64,000 nt of DNA from Parietichytrium sp. I65-24A (lineage: Eukaryota > Sar > Bigyra > Thraustochytrida > Thraustochytriidae). The notes beneath the pieces are model-generated. The model searched no databases. It was not told where the DNA came from and worked only from the letters and a program-made list of their open reading frames with translations. The position numbers were made by a program, and so were the translations under genes. The stretch is taken from assembly GCA_012862575.1 (NCBI GenBank), contig BLSF01000027.1:434001-498000 (forward strand). Reading direction: 5' to 3'. Below, piece after piece: positions 39,396 to 48,310 of this stretch (positions are counted from its first letter, which is position 1; the number at the start of each line of letters is the position of its first letter).

Positions 39396-39764
39396 GCTTC
39401 TCCGCTGCTCTGTGCTTCCAGCCCCTTGGATTCTGGCGCCTATGTGCACATAACTTATTGGACGAAAGATCTCTATCACTTCCTTACTGTTAGTACCAGG
39501 TACTCAGCCACGCGTCCCTGCGAATCGCCTAGTGTTTGCGATTCACAAATTGAGGATCTTTTCGCTTTCTATAAGCTCTATAAGGTGTACACCACCATCT
39601 CCTAGCTATAGATAGATAGGCTTATGAGAAAGCATGTAGAACCAATCGACGTTTTGTATCCCGCACAAGTACTGACAGTGAGTGCATGTGAGTGCTAGTG
39701 TTCGTGCCTTTGTTGTTCAGAATCGAGGGTACATGTGTAACACAGTGAACCACGTGATCAGCTT

Positions 39765-39852
39765 AGCGGCTTAGCTCAGCGGTAGAGTGGTGGGCCCATA
39801 AGAAATTATAGGTGTTACCCATAGGTCGGAGGATCGAAACCTCCAGCCGCTA
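39765..39852 (+). tRNA. Initiator tRNA-Met (CAT) with a 16-nt intron
   Basis: A full cloverleaf folds without mismatch: acceptor stem AGCGGCT/AGCCGCT, D stem GCTC/GAGT, anticodon stem GTGGG/CCCAT (one G-U at its base), T stem GGAGG/CCTCC. Initiator hallmarks are the A1-U72 end pair, three G-C pairs at 29-31/39-41, C33, and the T loop ATCGAAA with A54 and A60. The anticodon CAT is at 39797-39799. Between position 37 (39800) and 38 (39817) lies a 16-nt insert, 39801-39816, at the canonical nuclear tRNA intron site. Internal promoters are the A box (from TAGCTCAGCGG, 39772) and B box (GGATCGAAACC, 39831). T5 at 39855-39859 and T8 at 39864-39871 end Pol III transcription. Confidence 0.93.
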
Positions 39853-39854
39853 AC

Positions 39855-39871
39855 TTTTTCTCGTTTTTTTT
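39855..39871 (+). terminator. Pol III terminator of the initiator tRNA gene
   Basis: T runs of five (39855-39859) and eight (39864-39871) begin two bases after the discriminator base, as expected for Pol III. Confidence 0.85.
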
Positions 39872-40273
39872 ACCCTCCATTCTCTCCTATTCGCGAACGT
39901 TCCTTTTCATCTACCCTAGTCTTTACCCACCCGAATTCATAGTATCTCTAAATGTCCTTACCAGTGCATAGATATGCATAGCTGAAGGAGAACGCGTGAA
40001 AAGCGTTTCGCAGCTGTCTACCAAATTTGGTTGGCTGACACATGACTCTCTCTCTCTCTCTCTCTCATCCTTTTGGCTGAGCGGCTGTCTACTTTCCCCT
40101 CCTCCTTCCCCACAGCTGGCGCGTACACCGGCGCCCACACAAGGACACCTCGCCCAGCCGCGGAACGCGGAACGCGGAACACGGAACAGGGAACAGGGAA
40201 CAGGAGCGGAACGGCAGCGGAACCAGAAGGCGGATCGGATCCCCTTGTGTGTGTGTGTGTGTGTTGTGCAAAG
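39872..40273. other. CEBPZ upstream region with simple repeats
   Basis: About 400 bp. A CT run (40046-40066), a GGAAC heptamer array (40161-40202) and a TG run (40246-40264) lead up to the CEBPZ start codon. The CEBPZ reading frame is open through part of this but has no ATG of its own. Confidence 0.5.
40161..40202 (+). repeat. GGAAC heptamer array upstream of CEBPZ
   Basis: Six 7-mers: CGGAACG twice, CGGAACA twice, GGGAACA twice, 72-113 bp before the CEBPZ ATG. Matches the heptamer upstream of kinesin-13 in motif, orientation and distance. Confidence 0.85.
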
Positions 40274-43200
40274 ATGGGCGACGCGGGGCTGACGTCGGAG
40301 GTGCAGGCGCTGGTGAAGGAGCTCAACCTTGCGCCAGGAAGCGGCGCTGCTGGCGGTAAGGTCGGTAAGAGCGGCGCTGGGAAGAAGCAGCAGGCGCGCA
40401 AAGAGAAGCAGGAGACGAGAAAGGAGACAGTGGGAAAGCGAATTGAGAAGAATGGCCGTAAGAATGCGGAGTCCTTCGAGGCGACGGAACAGCGCGCAGA
40501 GTCGAAGCGGATGCTGAAAAGAGCCGAGAAGAATGGGAAGAATGAGAAGAATGAGAAGAACGAGACGAAAAGGAGCGATGCCAAGGACGAGGACGCAGTG
40601 CCAGAGTTCAAGGGCACTCGTACACAGTTTTCGGACAGCGAAGGGGAGAGCGAAGACGAGTTTGACGTGAATGCCATGGTCAATGAGACGCGTACCGCGG
40701 CCTCGAGAAATGAAGACGGCGAAGGAGAAGACAGCGAGGAGGAGGAGGAGGAGGAAGGCGAGAACTGGTACGAAAGGAACGTTGCAGAGCTGGAAGCGCT
40801 CCCAGAAGAGTTTTTGGCGAAAGGACCCCGCAATTTGGACAAGGTTGGACCTTTGCGCGAGCGAGCAGAGGCTTTGCTCCAGAAGGCAGCGGCTTCGGCA
40901 CGCAAGAGAGGCGATGCTGACACCCAGTGGTTCAATCAGGTGGTCAAATCTGGTACTGTGTCAGACAAAGTTGCGGCAATGGCGCTTGCCGTGTCCTCTG
41001 ACCCGTATGGGCAGCTCGAGATGTTGGAGAAACTGCTCAATATGGCCACCAAAAAGGGCCGACGCGAGGCTTCGCTCGCCATCGACGCTCTGACAGACTT
41101 GTTCCTCAACAGCCTGTTGATTTCTGATCGTCCTCTGCGCTCCTTCAATGAAAGCGTTGGGAGACTGGCCGCGAAATCGTTCAAGAACATCACCGATGAC
41201 CACCTCTTGCAGTGGGTGCTAGAAGGAGAGATCAAGGCAAAATTTCTGGCTTTTATTCGCCGCTTGGAGCAGTGGTCTTTCGATAATCTGGAATACATGA
41301 AACGCGTTGCAATCTCCTCCGCATATAAACTGTTGAAGGAAAAGCCAGAGCAGGAACAGATGCTCTTGCTTTTGGTAGTCAGCAAGCTCGCAGACAGCTC
41401 ACGCAAAGTTGCTTCGCACGTAGCCCACCTTTTGAATGAGCTTTTGTTTAGCCATCCGAACATGAGGGAGGTCGTTGCTGTGGAGGTGGAGCAGTTCGTC
41501 TTCCGACCAAAAGTGTCAGCGCGCGGAGTCTACTACGGAATTATTTTTCTCACACAAATCCAGATGCAGCGGAATGGCGACGAGGCGCTGGCAAAGAAGC
41601 TCATTGACATCTACTTGCGCATGTTCAAGGATATCATTCGCTCGGACGGCGGGATGCGCCTATCGTCCCTCTCTGAAGAAGAGAAGGAGGCCGCTCCCTC
41701 CAAGAATCAAAAGGCGGGCAAAAAGCGTCCCCGCAAGTCCAAGAACGGTAAATCAAAGAGTTCGTCAAAACCAGCACCGCCCTCACAAGACGTCGTCAAG
41801 TCCAAGCTGATTGCCGCGATCTTGACAGGGGTGAATCGCGCTTTTCCCTACGCCAACACTGAAGGAGACGAGTTCGCAGAGCATATTGACACCATTTTCG
41901 AAATGATCCACATGGGTACGTTTGCCACTTCGACTCAGGCGCTTTTGCTTCTCCTGCATATCATGCTTGCAAAAGGCGTCGTGTCGGATCGCTTCTTCCG
42001 TGCTCTATACGCCAAGCTTCTCTCCCCAGACCTTCTCACCACTTCGAAGCAAACTATGTTTTTGAATGTGCTGTTTAGGGCTATGAAGCAAGACCCGGAG
42101 CTCAACAGAGTTCGCGCTTTCCTCAAGCGCACTCTTCAGGTTGCTTTCCACAGCACTTCAGCTTTCGCCGCTGGAGCCCTCGTTTTAGTTTCCGCTATCA
42201 TCAAGTCCCGGTCACCTCTCGCTTCCATGCTCGATGGCATTCATGGGGAGATCCAGGACGAGGCTGAAGGTGAGAAGAAGAGTGGCAGTGAGGGCGGATC
42301 CGAGTCCGGGAAGAACGATAGCGATAGCGACAGTGACATGGAAGAGGAGAAAAACAATATTCAGCTCCTCATCGAAGAGCCTGAGGCCGAGGAGGAAAAG
42401 AGTGACGAGAATGTTGATGTGGAAGAGGAGAAGGAGGTAGTGAACCCGGAAGATAGGTTCACCGACAGTTACGATCCTGCCAAGCGCGATCCTTTGTACG
42501 CGGGGTGCACTCCTTTCACAAAACTTTGGGAATTGGCCCCACTGACCACTCACTATCACCCATCTGTGAGAAAGTTTGCTGTCACACTTGTGGAGGACGA
42601 GCTCGGCATCCAGTTCAAAGGCGACCCTCTACGCGAATTTAGTGCAAACGCGTTTCTCGATCGTTTTGTATACCGTAATCCGCGTCAGCGTGACGTAGAG
42701 AACTTGAAGAACGCCACAAACGTGTTTGGCTCTCATGGACGGCTCAATAAGATTGGGAAGAAAGCCATTGCGCCTTCAGTGATGTCTTCTAAATTCCTCA
42801 TCAAGGACATCAAGAAAGTCAGTCCTGATGAACGATTCTTCCACGAATATTTTTACAAGAAGGCCGCAAACGAAGGCGAGGATCCCACGGCTGCCTTGTC
42901 CCGAAGGATGGACGCAGAGGCCAATGAGAAGCGTGATGACTTTGAGGACGATGAGGAAGAGTTTGACTTGTATGCTGATAAGCTTGCTCACGAGATTCTG
43001 GAGAAGGAGCACGGAAAGCCTGACATTGATGATGACGAGGACATCGACTTCGACTACGAAAGTGACGAGGATGGCCCACGTCTTAGCCACACCCTCAAGG
43101 ATATGGAAGATGAGGATGGCGATAGTGAAGATGGCGACGAAGGCGCGGAGGACAAAGATGGCGGACTCTTTGACGCTGGCAGCGATTCCGATGAAGATGA

Positions 43201-43585
43201 AGAACCTGCCCTCGACGGAGAGTTGCCTGAAGATGGCGTGGATATGGACAGCTCCGATGAAGACGGCGAGTTTGACGATCTCTTGGCTGACGAAGACGAG
43301 GATAGCGAAAGCGAAGACGAGGACGACGAAGACGAGGACGAGGACGGCAAAGGCAAGCGCGCCAAAAAGAAGCAGAAGAGAGAATTGGCAGCGTTTGCGG
43401 ACGCAGAAGAATTTGCGGACATTCTCGAGCAAGCTGGCCGTGACAAGCGTGGAGCTAAAGAGCGCCAATGGGAGGATCGGACAGACTCGGCCATGCAAGC
43501 TGATCGCCGACGCAACTCTCTTAAGAAAGTCCGAACGGTTGTGTCCAAGAAGGCGTTCAAGAAAGGCAAGAAGGGGTCAAAGTAA
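40274..43585 (+). CDS. Noc1/Mak21/CEBPZ-type ribosome biogenesis factor
   Basis: 1103 residues, no intron, from the ATG in CAAAGATGG context. A Lys/Glu-rich N-terminal region is followed from about 170 by a helical-repeat body with the CBF/Mak21 domain (about 390-780: LADSSRKVASHVAHLLNELL, RGVYYGIIFLTQIQ, KLIAAILTGVNRAFPYA), then a second conserved part with THYHPSVRKFA and NAFLDRFVYRNP (about 760-810). The tail is strongly acidic (about 890-1035) and ends in a basic segment. Noc1 pairs with Noc2 in the nucleolus to mature and export pre-60S particles; the animal protein was first named as a CCAAT-binding factor. Its rank as Noc1 rather than Noc3/Noc4 rests on length and acidic tail. Confidence 0.92.
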   Translation: MGDAGLTSEVQALVKELNLAPGSGAAGGKVGKSGAGKKQQARKEKQETRKETVGKRIEKNGRKNAESFEATEQRAESKRMLKRAEKNGKNEKNEKNETKRSDAKDEDAVPEFKGTRTQFSDSEGESEDEFDVNAMVNETRTAASRNEDGEGEDSEEEEEEEGENWYERNVAELEALPEEFLAKGPRNLDKVGPLRERAEALLQKAAASARKRGDADTQWFNQVVKSGTVSDKVAAMALAVSSDPYGQLEMLEKLLNMATKKGRREASLAIDALTDLFLNSLLISDRPLRSFNESVGRLAAKSFKNITDDHLLQWVLEGEIKAKFLAFIRRLEQWSFDNLEYMKRVAISSAYKLLKEKPEQEQMLLLLVVSKLADSSRKVASHVAHLLNELLFSHPNMREVVAVEVEQFVFRPKVSARGVYYGIIFLTQIQMQRNGDEALAKKLIDIYLRMFKDIIRSDGGMRLSSLSEEEKEAAPSKNQKAGKKRPRKSKNGKSKSSSKPAPPSQDVVKSKLIAAILTGVNRAFPYANTEGDEFAEHIDTIFEMIHMGTFATSTQALLLLLHIMLAKGVVSDRFFRALYAKLLSPDLLTTSKQTMFLNVLFRAMKQDPELNRVRAFLKRTLQVAFHSTSAFAAGALVLVSAIIKSRSPLASMLDGIHGEIQDEAEGEKKSGSEGGSESGKNDSDSDSDMEEEKNNIQLLIEEPEAEEEKSDENVDVEEEKEVVNPEDRFTDSYDPAKRDPLYAGCTPFTKLWELAPLTTHYHPSVRKFAVTLVEDELGIQFKGDPLREFSANAFLDRFVYRNPRQRDVENLKNATNVFGSHGRLNKIGKKAIAPSVMSSKFLIKDIKKVSPDERFFHEYFYKKAANEGEDPTAALSRRMDAEANEKRDDFEDDEEEFDLYADKLAHEILEKEHGKPDIDDDEDIDFDYESDEDGPRLSHTLKDMEDEDGDSEDGDEGAEDKDGGLFDAGSDSDEDEEPALDGELPEDGVDMDSSDEDGEFDDLLADEDEDSESEDEDDEDEDEDGKGKRAKKKQKRELAAFADAEEFADILEQAGRDKRGAKERQWEDRTDSAMQADRRRNSLKKVRTVVSKKAFKKGKKGSK

Positions 43586-43947
43586 AGAAAATTGTGTAAT
43601 GATCAAACCATTTTATGGCTCTCTCAGTTTTTCATTTCTTCTATCAATTCACTTGGGCTTTTTACTTGAATCCAAGTCAAGGAAGAAAAAGTAGAGCAAA
43701 GTACCAGGGATAGCTTTCATAAAAACGGCGTTCTTCGCAGCGCATTTCTCACGACTCCAGAGAGAAAATGTAGATCTTCTCCCTCCGCGAATGCCGGAGT
43801 TACTCCGCAGTAGGCCCAGCAGCTTGCCCAGACGACAAGGAGCATTCTAAAACGGCTCAAGTCTCCGGAGCAAAATGGGCGGGTTAGTGGACCGTTCGTG
43901 AAAATGCAAATGGTTCTCAGATTTTGTGATGGAGAGTGTTAGAGTAC
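43586..43947. other. Convergent 3' region; possible last exon of the EF-hand gene
   Basis: 362 bp between CEBPZ and the EF-hand/C2-like gene. On the minus strand, GTGAGT at the end of the latter's ORF, CACTAAC near 43888 and CGGAG ending at 43863 look like an intron, which would leave a tiny terminal exon at 43847-43862. Confidence 0.35.
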
Positions 43948-46299
43948 TCACCCGGCCAGTAGCGAGCCCAATAGCTCTTGCACTTTTGCACGGTCAGCTA
44001 CGTTTGAACGGGGAGATGCGGATCGTGATTTAGAGTTCAACAAGTCAGCAAGAAGTTCGCCGGCCTCTGCTCGTTCCGCCGCCCATTTTTCACTCTCAAA
44101 TTGGGGAGAGGACGGCGAGCTAACGGTTGCATCTTCATCCGTGAGGTCCTCTTCTTCGTCTGTGGCATATGCCTCCTCTAGCCAAGCATTGTGGTCCACT
44201 TCATCAGCACAAAGTTCCAGAGAGAGACCGACTCGGCCAGCATACTCCCCGTTTTTTAGCTCGAAATAGTTTTGCTTGGTGATGTTCCCGCTGTAGCCAT
44301 CTTCTTCCTCCTCATAGGAGTTAGTGGCAGCTTCCAGGTCAAGCAGCGGATAAAATAGTTCTCCCAGAAATATTGAATGCGCATCGCTTGGTGTATCTCT
44401 GCATCGCGCCCTCACTTCCAGCAAAATGCGCTCTTTCCTCCTCTCTTGCATGGTTCCTTTAGAAAAGCGGATTCTACCTGTGCTGTTCTTCCAGTACGCC
44501 GCGGATTTCCTTTCGTGGTCCACAAGCTTTGCATTTCGACTTCTCTTCTCTTCGCTGATGAGAATGACCTCCTTCCCGTCCTCCTCAAATATTTGGCAGC
44601 AAGAGGCAATAACAAAGACTTCCATATTACTCTCCGGAAGGCCTCTGAGTCCTTCCACGCTCGACAGCTCCAAGCGGACTGTTACAGTGGCAGCGAGGCG
44701 GGACTTTGCCGACTGCTGTGCAACTCTCTCCAATACATTGTTTCTAAATGCTCGCGTCTCGTCTGCATGTTGGGCTTTTTTCAATAGCTTTCGTTGATTA
44801 TAAAAGCCTGAAACCATGGTGTCTTTCTCCACGAATCCATTCTTGTCTCGATCAAAATGATCCCAAAGCATGTCGAGATCATTTTCTGTCAGGTAGAGTC
44901 CGCCCATCATGAACTCAAAATCTTTTCGGGACATGTAGCCCTTACTCTTGCGGTCAATTCTCGCGAACGCGGAATCAAAATCCAAATAATATTCATCTTT
45001 TGTTCTCGCCAATTCGCGAAGCACATCAAAGCTCCGTTGCAGCCTCTCCTTCTGGGGCAATGCTGCACCGGAAGAGCTACCAGTCCGTGGTCTTCTTGGG
45101 GTGTGCTGCGATGACTCGTCAGAGTCAGTTCGGCTTTCGAATGTCGTTGTACCAGTTTGGCCGGCGACTGTAGATGAAAAGGGAAACTTGGCAGAGTCAT
45201 GACTCACGTCGTTGGAATTTTTGCGCATCAGTGCAAGAGCTCGAAGTGGCATTGGTCCTGATCCAATAACTGCCCCTTTCTTCCACTTGCCTCCGTTTCC
45301 AAAGGGAAATAAGTACCACTTCATCCGCGAGAGATCTTTGAGGTGTTTGACGCGGTCGGCTTTGGCCTTGTCGTCAAGCCTTCGCGAGAGCTCCATGGCT
45401 TCCAAGGCTTCATTGATCATCATTTTGTACTGACGATTGTTCTGTTGCTGTTGCTTTTGGTTAGAATGAACTTGTCGCATTGATTTCCACATCGAGTCTT
45501 GCTGTGCTTTCGCCACAAGCTCATGCATCTCTGCAGTCCGCAATTGCTCATCAATTGCCCGTTTGGTGGAATCCCGGGCCAGCTGAGCAACGCTTACATC
45601 CTGCGCCTTTTCAAAGCTCTTTGAGAGTCTCCTATTGTCTTGTCTTTGTCTTTGAGTCTGACTAAAGGCTTGCGAAATTCTGTCGTCCTCCTCGTCGGTT
45701 TCCTCCAGCTGGTTCTGCGATTGGCTGGGCACACCCTGGCCGGGCAAAACTCTAATAGAACGGGGATTGGCTGCCCGATCTGCGGCTTTTGCAGCTTTTG
45801 CCTCTTTTTCGCGCCGGGAGCGCTTCTCCATCATTTCCAATTGCGCAGAGTTGCACTCAACCTTGAAGCCATTGAGCGTGATCGAGCAGCAGAGTATGGC
45901 GCCCAAAGCCGTGGACACCACCGTGTTTCCAGGAGTCTTTTCAAAACTTTGCATCCAGCCGAGAACACTCCTGAGCGCCTTTTTCGTTTGCGTATCGCCA
46001 ATGGAGTCCATCGCTGTTTTGACTTGGTCAGCCATGAGGAACACCGACCCTCGAGCCTTGCTCATTGGGTGCTGCACCTTGACGAGCAGTTTCCCCACTT
46101 TCCGAGCGTCCGCAGCCCCCGTGCTCAGCACATTCTTCGAGTGATACACTTCCAGCAGCACAAAGTCCCTCTTTGCGCTCTTGCTCCTCGCATCCATGAT
46201 CATCATTCGCGCCCCGCCCTTGTACGCCGGCTGGTCGCAGTGCACATCATCGCCTTCCGCGGCGCTTCTCTTTGAGCTGCGCGGACGTTTCGCTTCCAT
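43948..46299 (-). CDS. EF-hand and C2-like domain protein, unrecognised family
   Basis: 783 residues in one ORF, ATG in GGACGATGG context. After a Lys/Arg start, residues about 30-165 look folded (DFVLLEVYHSKNVLS, KLLVKVQHPMSKARGSV). A charged, Gln-rich helical region runs to about 330. An EF-hand pair lies at about 440-510; the second loop DRDKNGFVEKDT (483-494) has good calcium ligands, the first (DRKSKGYMSRKD) is weaker. From about 555 to 690 a beta-rich segment resembles a C2 domain (VTVRLELSSVEGLRG, RILLEVRARC, IFLGELFYPLLDL). The acidic tail ends in ELLGSLLAG. A strong splice donor overlaps the stop codon, and using it would replace the last residue context with a short extra tail ending in EPF. 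No family name can be given; calcium sensing is inferred. Confidence 0.78.
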   Translation of the reverse strand: MEAKRPRSSKRSAAEGDDVHCDQPAYKGGARMMIMDARSKSAKRDFVLLEVYHSKNVLSTGAADARKVGKLLVKVQHPMSKARGSVFLMADQVKTAMDSIGDTQTKKALRSVLGWMQSFEKTPGNTVVSTALGAILCCSITLNGFKVECNSAQLEMMEKRSRREKEAKAAKAADRAANPRSIRVLPGQGVPSQSQNQLEETDEEDDRISQAFSQTQRQRQDNRRLSKSFEKAQDVSVAQLARDSTKRAIDEQLRTAEMHELVAKAQQDSMWKSMRQVHSNQKQQQQNNRQYKMMINEALEAMELSRRLDDKAKADRVKHLKDLSRMKWYLFPFGNGGKWKKGAVIGSGPMPLRALALMRKNSNDVSHDSAKFPFSSTVAGQTGTTTFESRTDSDESSQHTPRRPRTGSSSGAALPQKERLQRSFDVLRELARTKDEYYLDFDSAFARIDRKSKGYMSRKDFEFMMGGLYLTENDLDMLWDHFDRDKNGFVEKDTMVSGFYNQRKLLKKAQHADETRAFRNNVLERVAQQSAKSRLAATVTVRLELSSVEGLRGLPESNMEVFVIASCCQIFEEDGKEVILISEEKRSRNAKLVDHERKSAAYWKNSTGRIRFSKGTMQERRKERILLEVRARCRDTPSDAHSIFLGELFYPLLDLEAATNSYEEEEDGYSGNITKQNYFELKNGEYAGRVGLSLELCADEVDHNAWLEEAYATDEEEDLTDEDATVSSPSSPQFESEKWAAERAEAGELLADLLNSKSRSASPRSNVADRAKVQELLGSLLAG

Positions 46300-46770
46300 C
46301 GTCCCGACAAATCGACCCTCGTCCAGCGCCCTGGCTCACACACATACACACATACGCACATACGCACATACACACGCACACACTCAGAGAGAGAGAGAGA
46401 GAGAGAGAGACGCGTGGTGGGTGAGCTAGTATTTTGCTTTCGTCTGACGAGTGCATTAGTTTCCTTCACTAATCTTCACTACGAAATTTTACCTTTTGGT
46501 CTTGTTATGTATGTATTTTTTACCGTTGATGACTGATGACCCGGTGAGTTGGGAGTCCGAGTCAGAGTCATCGACGATCATATGAATGATCATAGATCAT
46601 ATGACAATGGAGATCATGCCGATCATGCGATGATGGTGGATGAAGATGAAACCATCCAAGTTGGAGTTGTGACGCTGAGCGTGAGAGGTGAAATGTCATA
46701 TGGTCGTAGGTCGCAGGGCAGTCTCGTAAGTGAACGACTGCTGTTGGGACGGAGACAGTGGAATGTTTGG
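46300..46770. other. Upstream region of the EF-hand gene
   Basis: About 470 bp. CACATACG/CACA repeats (about 46338-46380) and a GA run (46386-46410) lie 40-110 bp from the EF-hand gene start. GATCAT-rich stretches follow near 46575-46635. No gene is supported. Confidence 0.45.
46338..46410. repeat. CA/CACATACG repeats and GA microsatellite
   Basis: CACACA and CACATACG units pass into an uninterrupted AG run (46386-46410), in the proximal upstream region of the EF-hand/C2-like gene. Confidence 0.85.
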
Positions 46771-47595
46771 TTATGAGAGGGAGAAGGAGTCTTCGGTGTG
46801 CTTGAGTAGTGCGAGGCGACGGAGGTGGAGATCGCGCGCGGCCTTGGGAGAGACGAGGCCGTCGGGAGTGCGATCTGGGAGGCTGTCCTTGTCGACAAGG
46901 TGGTGCAGGTTGTCGTCGTTGTTGGCCATGGTGATTCGCTCGATGATTTTCTTTGGCAAGAAAACGCGGCACATCTTGATGATCGCACGCATAATTGGGC
47001 CTGCGTTGTAGATGACACATTTCTTCATCCGAATTGGATATCCTCGCGAGTACATCCAGCTGATCTCTTTCTCAAGTTTAATGGAAAAGTTTCTCCACCC
47101 AAGGCCGTGGGCATTCTGCACCATGATCATGCCCCGATCGAACTCCTCCACTGTGACAGAGGATGTCGTCAATGAGTCCACCAGAAATTTGAGCATGAAG
47201 CGCATCAGCTCCGTATCGTTCGACAGTATTTTGGGTTGAAATTGACGGAACTCAGAATACCACACGGTTCGTTGCTCTTTGTCATGCCCAGTGACACCGA
47301 TCAAGGCGCCAGGAAACGTCTCCTGCATTTTGTCGTAAGCCTGAACGGAGTCAATCTCGTCGAGTTTATAAGCAACTTCAAACTCGCGCATAGCTTTGAT
47401 CCTCTTCACGGCTTCTTCCACATTCCCCTCGCACACGATGGCCAAGCGGTAAGCCTCAAAGTGGCTCTTGGCCTCGAAACCTTCCTCTTTGGCCTTCTGG
47501 ATAACCTGCAGGGCCACTTTGCGCGTCTCTTCGTCAATCTGGACGCCTTTCGTCTCCGAGGCGGCCTCGGTGGCCTTGGCGGCTGTCTGTTCCAT
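46771..47595 (-). CDS. CRAL-TRIO (Sec14-like) lipid-binding protein
   Basis: 274 residues from the ATG at 47595; the frame is open further 5' only from TTG. A short helical N-terminal part (about 20-70, with FEAYRLAIVCEGNVEEAVKRI) matches the CRAL-TRIO N lobe. The lipid-binding fold follows (about 85-245), with FDRGMIMVQNAHGLGW and the signature YPIRMKKCVIYNAGPIMRAIIKMCRVFLPKKIIERI, broken here only for naming. Family members hold phosphoinositides, tocopherols or other lipids and move them between membranes. The C-terminal 40 residues are charged and ordinary. No membrane span or extra domain. The ligand cannot be told from sequence. Confidence 0.85.
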   Translation of the reverse strand: MEQTAAKATEAASETKGVQIDEETRKVALQVIQKAKEEGFEAKSHFEAYRLAIVCEGNVEEAVKRIKAMREFEVAYKLDEIDSVQAYDKMQETFPGALIGVTGHDKEQRTVWYSEFRQFQPKILSNDTELMRFMLKFLVDSLTTSSVTVEEFDRGMIMVQNAHGLGWRNFSIKLEKEISWMYSRGYPIRMKKCVIYNAGPIMRAIIKMCRVFLPKKIIERITMANNDDNLHHLVDKDSLPDRTPDGLVSPKAARDLHLRRLALLKHTEDSFSLS

Positions 47596-48310
47596 CTTGC
47601 ACCAAGATCCGTACTTTCTCCGCTCGCGCTCTTCGTCTGCGCTGTTGCGTTCAAGGTCTGCCTGTCCCAGCAAACCGAGTCCACGTCAGCCTTCGGCTTG
47701 CCGCAATCTGAATAGCAGCAATTTCGCGGGGAACGTGCGATGATTAACTCTATAGAGTGGTACGAACTGTAAGCACTGTAACCTCTTCTTTGTTTTCCAA
47801 AGACCTGTAATCTGTTCTGTATTTCTTCCGCAGTGCTTGCTCCAAATCGACCATTTCACACACAGACAAATTCCTGTGTTTGCGCATTTTCCTTATTTTC
47901 CAGTCGCGCAACTCCCAAAGCCTCGTACTCTTGAACCTCATTCTGCGACGTACAGCCAGCCCTCACTGCGGTGCATATTTTCCTCACACAGGTTGAATTC
48001 CTACTAATTATATACTATAATCATTGGGGCTTGACTCCTGACGTTCAGTACTCGGCAAAAAACTTTAGCATATGGATACATACCCAATACTCGTAGTACC
48101 CTGCCTCGCTGACTTTGGTCGTCTCCCCGCAGCCAAGCAAAGCGCGCACCGCAAAATAGTTCACCTCACAGTCGCCCGGCGTCCCCCTCAAGTAAGCACT
48201 TACCTCTTGTTAAAAAAAACGCCGACACGTACGTACACACGCATACTGTATATACACAGCGGCGTACGCCGCGGGTATAAAAGTGGCAGCGGTCTTCCTG
48301 CGGTGCTGAC
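47596..48310. other. Divergent intergenic region
   Basis: About 715 bp between the CRAL-TRIO gene and the next plus-strand gene. No supported ORF. A TATA box (48276-48283) stands at its right end. Confidence 0.45.
48276..48283 (+). promoter_or_regulatory. TATA box
   Basis: TATAAAAG, 28 bp before the ATG at 48311. If it works as a TATA box, transcription would start almost at that ATG, so the messenger leader would be very short or the true start is downstream. Confidence 0.4.

Larger units (their letters stand above)
39131..39764. other. Intergenic, MTHFR upstream region
   Basis: About 630 bp. Contains two 9-bp arrays (39221-39247 and 39369-39395) and a CACGTGA box at 39751-39757, eight bases before the tRNA gene. 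No ORF is supported. Confidence 0.45.

Noticed and set aside
39801-39816. Reading the tRNA as an uninterrupted gene or an elongator tRNA-Met
   Set aside because: Without the 16-nt insert all stems close perfectly; with it the anticodon loop would be 23 nt. The A1-U72 pair, A54 and A60 exclude an elongator.
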